Shown: positions 32,489 to 38,257 of the stretch, piece after piece | Numbering within the stretch: position 1 is the first letter of the stretch | How the letters are laid out: every line of letters begins with the position of its first letter | Assembly (NCBI RefSeq): GCF_002008365.1 | Contig: NZ_MRDL01000027.1 | Span: 550 to 38,806, forward strand | Source: Rhizobium leguminosarum bv. viciae USDA 2370 | GTDB lineage: Bacteria; Pseudomonadota; Alphaproteobacteria; Rhizobiales; Rhizobiaceae | Reading direction: 5' to 3' | DNA length: 38,257 bases | Made by a program: the position numbers and the translations under genes | The notes under the pieces: generated by a model | Told to the model about the DNA's origin: nothing | The model's database searches: none | What the model saw: only the letters and a program-made list of their open reading frames with translations

Positions 32489-33346
32489 ATGTTTACGATC
32501 GTCCGCGACCTCGCACGCCAGAATATGGAATTCCTCTGCGGCCTGCTGCTCTTTGCCGTCATCGTCGGATTGATAGTCGTGTCCTATTTCTCGCCTTACG
32601 GCGCGACGGACATCTATCTTCTACCGCCCGATATGCCGCCCGACGGCGAATATTGGCTCGGCACGACATCGCGTGGCCAGGACGTTTTCTGGCAATTGAC
32701 GACCGCCCTTCGCAACACCCTGTTTTTCGGCATCGGCGTCGCCTTCATTTCACGCATCATCTCGCTGGTCGTCGGCCTCGTCGCCGGTTATGCCGGCGGT
32801 GCGGTCGACCGGGTGCTGATGGCCATCAACGACAGCGTCATGGTCATCCCGCAATTTCCGCTGCTGATCCTTTTCTATTTCGTACTGAAGGACAGCATGA
32901 CCTGGACGGCGCTGATCGTCATCATGGCCTCGCTCGGCTGGTCCTATGACGCACGCCTCATCCGGTCGGTAGCGATCAGCCTGAAGACGAGATCCTTCAC
33001 CACCCAAAGCGTCTATTCCGGCATGAGCATGCGCAAGATCCTCGTCGAGGAGCACCTGCCTTACGTTCTGCCGATCGTCTTTGCCACCACGATGAACAAC
33101 ATGATCTGGTCGATCGGCATGGAGATCACCCTGTCGGTGCTCGGCTTCACCGATATCGAGACGCCGACCATGGGCATGATGATCTATTGGGCCAATGCGC
33201 ATTCGGCGCTGATATCAGGCATATGGTGGTGGGTGGCCGCCCCCGTCGCCGTCATCGTCGTCCTCTTCCTGGCGCTCTTCCTGCTGTCCATGTCGATGAA
33301 CGAATACAATGATCCGCGCAGCCGGCTGAACCGGATGGGAAGTTAG
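32489..33346 (+). CDS. ABC transporter permease, DppC/OppC type
   Basis: 285 residues, about six membrane helices. YWLGTTSRGQDVFWQLTTALRNTL is the typical DppC opening after the first helix. The EAA loop carries SVYSGMSMRKILVEEHLPYVLP, and EITLSVLGFTDIETPTMGMMI follows. It pairs with the preceding permease to form the channel. The start lies 3 bases after the first permease and the stop 1 base before the ATPase, so all are made from one message. Confidence 0.93.
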   Translation: MFTIVRDLARQNMEFLCGLLLFAVIVGLIVVSYFSPYGATDIYLLPPDMPPDGEYWLGTTSRGQDVFWQLTTALRNTLFFGIGVAFISRIISLVVGLVAGYAGGAVDRVLMAINDSVMVIPQFPLLILFYFVLKDSMTWTALIVIMASLGWSYDARLIRSVAISLKTRSFTTQSVYSGMSMRKILVEEHLPYVLPIVFATTMNNMIWSIGMEITLSVLGFTDIETPTMGMMIYWANAHSALISGIWWWVAAPVAVIVVLFLALFLLSMSMNEYNDPRSRLNRMGS

Positions 33347-33347
33347 T

Positions 33348-34337
33348 ATGGATCCTTTGGTCGAAATTGAGAATCTGAAAGCCTATTACCGTGCCTTCCT
33401 CTACGGCGTCGATCGCGAGGTGCGCGCCGTCGACGATATCAGCCTGACGATCGCCCGCGGCGAGGTCTATGGCGTTGCCGGTGAATCGAGCAGCGGCAAG
33501 ACGACATTGATCAAGACCATCGCCGGCGCAATCCGGCCGCCGCTGAGGGTCGTGTCCGGGAAAGTGACATTCCATTTCGACGGCGGCACCCAGGATATCT
33601 ACGCGATGAAGCCGGAAGAGCGCCTGGCGCTGCGCTGGCGGCATCTGTCCTATATCATGCAGGGCTCGATGAATGTGCTCAATCCGGTGCGCCGGATCCG
33701 TCACTCCTTCACCGATTTCGCCTTTCGCCACATGAAGGTCGGCAAGAGCGAGTTTTTCGAAAGGGTCGCCACCCATCTGCAGCGGCTTAAGCTGGATCCG
33801 CATCTGCTCGACGCCTACCCCCACGAGCTCTCCGGCGGCATGCGCCAGCGCATGACCATTGCACTGGCGACGATCCTGACGCCGGAATTCATCATCGCCG
33901 ACGAACCGACGACCGCACTCGACGTGATCGTTCAGCGCGACGTTCTGTCGATGATCCGCGAAATCCAGCGCGAGATGGGCTCGTCCTTCCTGTTCGTTAC
34001 CCATGATATGGGGGTTCACGCGACGGTCTCCGACCGCATCGGCATTGTCTATGCCGGGCGTCTAGTCGAGGAAGCGCCGACCGCCAAACTCTTCAACATG
34101 CCGCTCCACCCCTATACGCAGCACCTCGTCGGCAGTCTGCCGCGCATCGGCGATGCGACGGCCCGCCCTTCGCTGGAGGGTCGTCCGCCGAACCTCGCCA
34201 TGCCGCCGGAAGGCTGCCGGTTTCACCCGCGCTGTCCGAAGCGCATGGAGATTTGCTCGCAGAAGGTTCCGCCGCTCGTCACCGTCGAGCCGCAGCGGCG
34301 CGTGGCGTGTTTTGCCGTTACGGGAGATCAGGTTTGA
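33348..34337 (+). CDS. ABC transporter ATPase, DppD/OppD type
   Basis: 329 residues. Walker A is GESSSGKTTL (about 45-54), the Q-loop is IMQGSMNVLNPV, the signature LSGGMRQRMTIAL, Walker B FIIADEPTTALD and the switch His lies in FVTHDMGVHA. The C-terminal extension CRFHPRCPKRMEICSQKVPP has the Cys-rich oligopeptide/dipeptide transporter C-terminal motif that can hold an Fe-S cluster. It drives import together with the next ATPase. Its stop TGA overlaps the TTG start of that gene. Confidence 0.93.
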   Translation: MDPLVEIENLKAYYRAFLYGVDREVRAVDDISLTIARGEVYGVAGESSSGKTTLIKTIAGAIRPPLRVVSGKVTFHFDGGTQDIYAMKPEERLALRWRHLSYIMQGSMNVLNPVRRIRHSFTDFAFRHMKVGKSEFFERVATHLQRLKLDPHLLDAYPHELSGGMRQRMTIALATILTPEFIIADEPTTALDVIVQRDVLSMIREIQREMGSSFLFVTHDMGVHATVSDRIGIVYAGRLVEEAPTAKLFNMPLHPYTQHLVGSLPRIGDATARPSLEGRPPNLAMPPEGCRFHPRCPKRMEICSQKVPPLVTVEPQRRVACFAVTGDQV

Positions 34338-35146
34338 GTGCTCTTCTTAGTCTCTCGCATGTGACGAAAGTCTACCGCCAGGGCGGCATGCTCGGCCGGC
34401 GCCTGATCACGGCGGTCAAGGATGTCAGCTTCGAACTGGGAGAGGAGCCGGAGATCCTCTCAATCGTTGGCGAATCCGGCTCGGGAAAATCGACGATCGC
34501 GGCGATGATCCTCGGCCAGACCGAACCAACGGAAGGCGAGCTTCAATTCAGCGGCAGGACCGTCGCCATCCATAGCAGAGCCGAGCGCAGGGCGTTCATG
34601 AAAGAGGTCCAGCCGGTTCTGCAGAACCCCTTCGAAGCCTTCAATCCGCTGAAACGTGTCGACCGTTATCTCTTCGAGACCGCCCGCAATTTTTCGTTCT
34701 CGGGAAAACGGCCGGACCGAGAGCAGGCGGAGCGGATGGCGGATGCCGCGCTCATCCATGTCGGCCTGACCCTTGAAGAGGTGAAAGGCCGGTTTCCCCA
34801 CGAATTGTCGGGCGGCCAGCTTCAGCGCGTCGCCATCGCCCGCGCGCTGATCCCGCAACCCCGCCTGCTTGTGGCAGATGAACCGGTCTCCATGGTCGAC
34901 GCATCGCTGCGCATGGCCATCGTCAACCTCTTTGGCCGCTTGAAAAACGAGCTCGGGCTCTCAATCGTCTACATCACCCACGACCTCGCCACCGCCTATT
35001 ACATCAGCGACAACATCATCATCATGCGCAAAGGCGAAATCGTCGAGCGCGGACAGGCCCGTACCGTCCTGGACAACCCGCAGCATCCCTACTCGCGTGC
35101 GCTCAAGGATGCGGTGCTTGCCGCCGACTTCAGCCCGGTGACCTAG
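34334..35146 (+). CDS. ABC transporter ATPase, DppF/OppF type
   Basis: 270 residues. Walker A is GESGSGKSTI, the Q-loop VLQNPFEAFNPL, the signature LSGGQLQRVAIARAL, Walker B LLVADEPVSMVD and the switch His lies in YITHDLATAYY. The start is a TTG at 34334 that overlaps the previous stop (TTGA), with GGGAGA upstream, giving MSALLSLSHVTKVYRQ as in relatives; a longer frame from 34253 overlaps the previous gene and is unlikely. Unlike its partner it lacks the Cys-rich tail. Its stop codon TAG is contributed by intergenic repeat copy 3. Confidence 0.92.
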   Translation: MSALLSLSHVTKVYRQGGMLGRRLITAVKDVSFELGEEPEILSIVGESGSGKSTIAAMILGQTEPTEGELQFSGRTVAIHSRAERRAFMKEVQPVLQNPFEAFNPLKRVDRYLFETARNFSFSGKRPDREQAERMADAALIHVGLTLEEVKGRFPHELSGGQLQRVAIARALIPQPRLLVADEPVSMVDASLRMAIVNLFGRLKNELGLSIVYITHDLATAYYISDNIIIMRKGEIVERGQARTVLDNPQHPYSRALKDAVLAADFSPVT

Positions 35147-35247
35147 AGCAATTCCAGGAAAAGTGTGAAACGGTTTTCCGTCCGAAATTGCGTAAAAACA
35201 AAAGGATAGAGCGGTTCTGCGCTTCAGTGAAAAACTGAACTGCTCTA
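35144..35247. repeat. Rhizobial intergenic palindromic repeat, copy 3
   Basis: Bounded by TAGAGCA at the left and TGCTCTA at the right, perfect terminal inverted repeats. Inside are the AATTCC...GGAAAAGTG / CGGTTTTCC hairpin and a second hairpin (GTTCTGCGCTTCAGT / ACTGAACTGC). It follows the last ABC gene and supplies its stop codon. Confidence 0.82.
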
Positions 35248-35352
35248 AGGAGCAACGAACAGGCAGCTTTCCTTTATAAGGGTTGGCAGGTTTAGCGTTG
35301 CCTTAAAGAAACTGTGCAAGGATGAGGGCCTGTCATCCACGCCGGCAACCTG

Positions 35353-37593
35353 ATGAAGTTTCGAAGAAATCTCGCTCGCTCCGTAATAAGCCATACCAGC
35401 GCATTCGCGCCCGCAATATTTGCGGCAATTATTGCAGCAATCGTCGTCTGGGTCGCAACCAACTGGCGGCTGGAGCGATCGCTTGCCGATGAACGCTCGA
35501 CGGTTGCCGGCGAGCTCGCCACCATATCCTCCCGGCTTCAGACCAACCTCAACAGCAATGTGAAGCTGTTGCAGGGGCTGGCGGCCGGCATCGCAGTCAA
35601 TCCAGAGATGGGCCAAAGCGGCTTTTCAAAACTTGCCGCGCAGATCCTGCAGCCCGATTCACAATTGCGAAGCTTCGCCGCTGCGCCCGACATGGTGGTC
35701 AGGTGGGTTTATCCGGAGAATGGAAACGAAAAGGCCATCGGGCTCGACTACCGAACCAATGAGAAGCAACGGGCTGCCGCGATGCTGGCGCGCAACACGC
35801 ACAATATCGTTCTGACAGGCCCGGTGGAGCTTGTCCAAGGTGGAACCGCTTTTGTGGTCAGGTGCCCGATCTACATCAATGACGGAACAAGCCAGATCTT
35901 TTGGGGGCTGCTTTCCGGAATAGTAGACATACCAAAGCTTTACCAGGAAAGTGGCCTTGGTTCGACCGAGCTTGAGATCGCAATCAGCACCGTACCGGAG
36001 CCGAATTCGCCCAAACAGGTTTTTTTCGGCAGCCTGGCAACCTTTTCCAGGAAACCGGTCCAGACATCCGTTGATATGGTTTATGGCCGATGGACCCTCG
36101 CCGCACTGCCAAAGCAGGGATGGGGCCAAAATAGCGGGATCGGCACTTTTGAGTTCTACGCGAGCCTATTGGCATTTTGCGTCGTTGCGCCGATTGTCTG
36201 GATCGGTTTTCTGACCAAATCACGCCAAAGAACGATCGAAAAGCTTCGCCTTCACAAGAAAAAGCTCGTTCGAGCACGACAGAGGCTGGAGTACCTGTCA
36301 TTGCATGACGCATTGACGGGGCTTCCCAATCGACGATTTGTCGACCAGATGATCTCGCAACCGCCGAGACCTCGTCCACAAGATTGTCTGATCCTCATTC
36401 ATATCGACCTCGATCGATTTAAAGAAATCAACGACACGAAAGGGCACGCCGGCGGTGACGCGGTCTTGCAAACAACGGCTTCGCGCCTTGCCGACTTGGC
36501 TGGTCCAAACGACGAAGCGGCTCGGATCGGTGGAGATGAGTTCATCTTCGCCAGCTGGAGTGCAGATCCGGAGCCGAAGGCAAACGCATTGGCCCGGCAA
36601 ATTGTCGATGCCCTCGAGCAACCCCTCTTCATTGACGGTGCGGCCTGTATTGTCGGTGCAAGCGTCGGCGTCGCCTGGGAGACTGAAGGTGCTCTCGGGC
36701 GGGACCTCGGCCAATTGCTTCTCGATGCCGATTTGGCTCTCTACGAGGCGAAGAAGGCCGGCCGCGGCCGCGCTGCGGTCTTTACAGAAGAGCTTCGCAG
36801 CGCCGCGATCCATTCGAAAGAATTGGCGGATGAATTCACGCATGCGCTCGATCGTGATGAACTCGTTGCATTCTTCCAACCGCAGTTCAATGCAAACACA
36901 TTGGATATTGCCGGCGTCGAGACACTGGCCCGTTGGGATCACCCGAAAAAGGGTCTGCTCGCCCCGAACAGATTTCTTGACGTCGCGGAAAAGCTGGGGC
37001 GCACCGGCGACATGGATAGGCTGATCCTGCAAAAGGCCCTGTTCGAGCTGACAAGATGGGACAGCTTGGGAATGCAAATTCCACGTGTCTCGGTCAACAT
37101 TTCAGCGCGTCGACTGGCGCAGGCAAATCTGCTTGCCGAGCTGTCCGAGCTTCCCATCGCGAAGGGTCGTCTGTGTTTCGAGCTGCTCGAGACAATCTCC
37201 TTCAATGATCTTCAACCTGTTCTCAAGGAGATCATTCCAGCCGTCAAAAAGCTTGGCATCGAAATCGAGATCGATGACTTCGGCACCGAACATGCCAGTA
37301 TCGTCAGTTTGCTTCGATTTGAGCCGCGACGCCTGAAGATCGATCGCGAAATCATCAAGCCCATTATCGCATCTCCATCTCAGCGCCGTCTGGTCTCCTC
37401 CATCATCGAAATCGGCCGGTCGCAGAACATCGACATCGTCGCAGAGGGCGTGGAGACCATGGAGCATGCGAAGATCCTGAAAGATCTCGGTTGCCATATA
37501 TTGCAAGGTTACGCTCTGGCACGACCAATGACCTCGGAGCAGTTGATTGAATTTTGCCGCATAAAGGACAAAGGAATGACCGAGGCAGGCTGA
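35353..37593 (+). CDS. CHASE-GGDEF-EAL cyclic-di-GMP protein
   Basis: 746 residues. Membrane helix (about 17-36), periplasmic CHASE sensor (about 60-250, containing LRSFAAAPDMVVRWVYP and IGLDYR), a second helix (about 270-293), a short coiled coil, GGDEF (about 310-480) and EAL (about 490-740). The cyclase motif is intact: RIGGDEF at 393-397. In the EAL domain the signature is ETL (Glu523 kept), NISARR, ELLET, LKID and AEGVET are present, but DDFGTG has become DDFGTE (Glu646). Diguanylate cyclase activity is likely; phosphodiesterase activity is plausible but may be altered in loop 6. CHASE domains sense small extracellular molecules, so it links an outside signal to motility and biofilm control. 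It stands alone after the repeat. Confidence 0.93.
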   Translation: MKFRRNLARSVISHTSAFAPAIFAAIIAAIVVWVATNWRLERSLADERSTVAGELATISSRLQTNLNSNVKLLQGLAAGIAVNPEMGQSGFSKLAAQILQPDSQLRSFAAAPDMVVRWVYPENGNEKAIGLDYRTNEKQRAAAMLARNTHNIVLTGPVELVQGGTAFVVRCPIYINDGTSQIFWGLLSGIVDIPKLYQESGLGSTELEIAISTVPEPNSPKQVFFGSLATFSRKPVQTSVDMVYGRWTLAALPKQGWGQNSGIGTFEFYASLLAFCVVAPIVWIGFLTKSRQRTIEKLRLHKKKLVRARQRLEYLSLHDALTGLPNRRFVDQMISQPPRPRPQDCLILIHIDLDRFKEINDTKGHAGGDAVLQTTASRLADLAGPNDEAARIGGDEFIFASWSADPEPKANALARQIVDALEQPLFIDGAACIVGASVGVAWETEGALGRDLGQLLLDADLALYEAKKAGRGRAAVFTEELRSAAIHSKELADEFTHALDRDELVAFFQPQFNANTLDIAGVETLARWDHPKKGLLAPNRFLDVAEKLGRTGDMDRLILQKALFELTRWDSLGMQIPRVSVNISARRLAQANLLAELSELPIAKGRLCFELLETISFNDLQPVLKEIIPAVKKLGIEIEIDDFGTEHASIVSLLRFEPRRLKIDREIIKPIIASPSQRRLVSSIIEIGRSQNIDIVAEGVETMEHAKILKDLGCHILQGYALARPMTSEQLIEFCRIKDKGMTEAG

Positions 37594-37804
37594 TAGCCAA
37601 ACCCCGCATTCCCTGTATGACTATCTTCCGTCGATCCTAGACACATCGCCGCTGACGCCCGACGAAGTTCGCAACATGCATGCCGAGACCGAACTGCTGT
37701 TCATCACCGTCCAGCGGCCAATCGTTGCGACAAAGTTGCGCTATTATGCCGACCCGGAATTTGCCAGATTGTTTGCCAAGCAGGAGATAAGCCAGGAGAG
37801 ATGA
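37592..37804 (+). pseudogene. C-terminal remnant of a TraG/VirD4-type coupling protein
   Basis: In another frame from the preceding gene, an open stretch of about 70 codons reads HSLYDYLPSILDTSPLTPDE, then ETELLFI, then QRPIVATKLRYYADPEFARLF and ends at TGA 37802-37804. This resembles the C-terminus of type IV secretion coupling proteins (TraG/VirD4), whose ends carry a P-I-x-A-x-K-L-x-Y-Y-x-D-x-E/F signature. There is no start codon with a ribosome-binding site, and more than 500 upstream residues are missing. It is a truncated conjugation gene, presumably cut off when the cyclic-di-GMP gene or the repeat region came to lie next to it. Confidence 0.6.
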
Positions 37805-37900
37805 GCCAAGCGGTTCACATCACCCCGATGAATCGATCGGGCCTGACCGATTCACAAATGTCGTTGGACACCCTCACCTGGTGTTTGCGATCCTGCCGGC

Positions 37901-38146
37901 ATGACAGTTCAGCCCTATCACGTCTATATCGAACGCAGAGAGCGTGCCAAAAACATGGCTCGCTTTTATGCGCTGTCGATCGAGGCGAACCTCTTCGGCG
38001 AGACCTCGCTCGTGCGCAGCTGGGGACGCATCGGCAGCCGCGGACAGCAGAAGATCCATGTCTTCGACAGCGAGGCAAAAGCCGTCGATCTCCTGCTCGC
38101 CTTTTTGCGCAAGAAGCGCTCGCGAGGTTATCGGCCGCTGCAGTGA
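37901..38146 (+). CDS. WGR-domain protein
   Basis: 81 residues that are almost entirely one WGR domain: YIERRERAKNMARFYALSIE, then VRSWGRIGSRGQ with the canonical Trp-Gly-Arg, then a helix and the end KKRSRGYRPLQ. Single-domain WGR proteins are presumed nucleic-acid binders of unknown role. The ribosome-binding site is weak. It follows the coupling-protein remnant by about 100 bases and is the intact counterpart of the WGR gene at 1966-2346. Confidence 0.85.
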   Translation: MTVQPYHVYIERRERAKNMARFYALSIEANLFGETSLVRSWGRIGSRGQQKIHVFDSEAKAVDLLLAFLRKKRSRGYRPLQ

Positions 38147-38189
38147 TCCGCATCCGCGTCTCTCATGGTTGAGTGAAGGAAGAGACGGC

Positions 38190-38257
38190 TCACGCCGCCG
38201 CCTCCTCGTCGAACTCCGGCTGCAAGGAATGCAGGTAGTCGACGGCGCGCTGCGCAT
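38190..38257 (-). CDS. C-terminal end of an unidentified protein (partial)
   Basis: A minus-strand frame enters from the right edge and ends RAVDYLHSLQPEFDEEAAA at TGA 38192-38190. The acidic tail and codon use look genuine, but only about 21 residues are visible and I cannot name the family. Confidence 0.4.
   Translation of the reverse strand, partial: AQRAVDYLHSLQPEFDEEAAA

Noticed and set aside
37801..38172. A plus-strand frame whose ATG overlaps the stop of the coupling-protein remnant (ATGA)
   Set aside because: The overlap is suggestive, but most of the frame lies over the WGR gene in another frame and reads as its shadow. At most the first 30 codons could be an old remnant.

Overview
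The window looks like DNA from a Rhizobium (R. leguminosarum/etli group) replicon, either a large plasmid/chromid or an accessory part of the chromosome. The grounds are high-GC alphaproteobacterial codon use, sigma-EcfG (RpoE2) promoters of the form GGAAC-N16-CGTT, a pcaIJF operon with a divergent IclR regulator, DUF2934/DUF3175/KGG stress proteins, and three copies of a rhizobial intergenic palindromic repeat starting TAGAGCAATTCC. Both ends look plasmid-like and eroded: small or broken reading frames, two WGR-domain genes and a C-terminal remnant resembling a TraG/VirD4 coupling protein.

Layout. 1-2350: mostly decayed DNA with three small minus-strand genes or remnants, two copies of a structured repeat placed upstream of two of them, and a WGR gene. 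2.5-7 kb: a fused nucleotidyltransferase-HEPN protein, an endonuclease/exonuclease/phosphatase-fold enzyme, a cardiolipin synthase and the uracil-DNA cross-linking protein UdgX. 7-12.8 kb: small stress-type proteins (DUF2934, a membrane miniprotein, a His/Asp-rich protein, a KGG protein, DUF3175), a large PAS-GAF hybrid histidine kinase and a GST. 12.8-17 kb (minus): glgX, topoisomerase IB and a stand-alone LigD-type polymerase, tightly packed behind an exact sigma-EcfG promoter match. 17-19.8 kb: SDR, MFS and GNAT genes. 19.9-23.4 kb: pcaIJF with divergent pcaR and a palindromic operator region. 23.4-26.5 kb: a secreted phosphoesterase divergent from a MauG/CcpA-type di-heme peroxidase. 26.6-35.1 kb: a winged-helix regulator, a GH51 arabinofuranosidase and a five-gene Opp/Dpp-type ABC importer. 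35.3-37.6 kb: a CHASE-GGDEF-EAL protein. The right end holds the coupling-protein remnant, a second WGR gene and the tail of an unidentified minus-strand gene.

How the genes fit together. Two themes stand out. One is general stress and DNA maintenance: EcfG-type promoters precede the DUF2934 gene and the glgX-topIB-ligD(Pol) operon and, with one mismatch, both sides of the 11.2-11.35 kb divergent region; UdgX adds uracil-DNA surveillance. The other is plant-derived carbon use: uptake and cytoplasmic hydrolysis of arabinose-containing oligosaccharides, and conversion of beta-ketoadipate to succinyl-CoA and acetyl-CoA. The least familiar material is at the left edge: a repeated leader with covarying hairpin arms in front of small genes that I cannot name.
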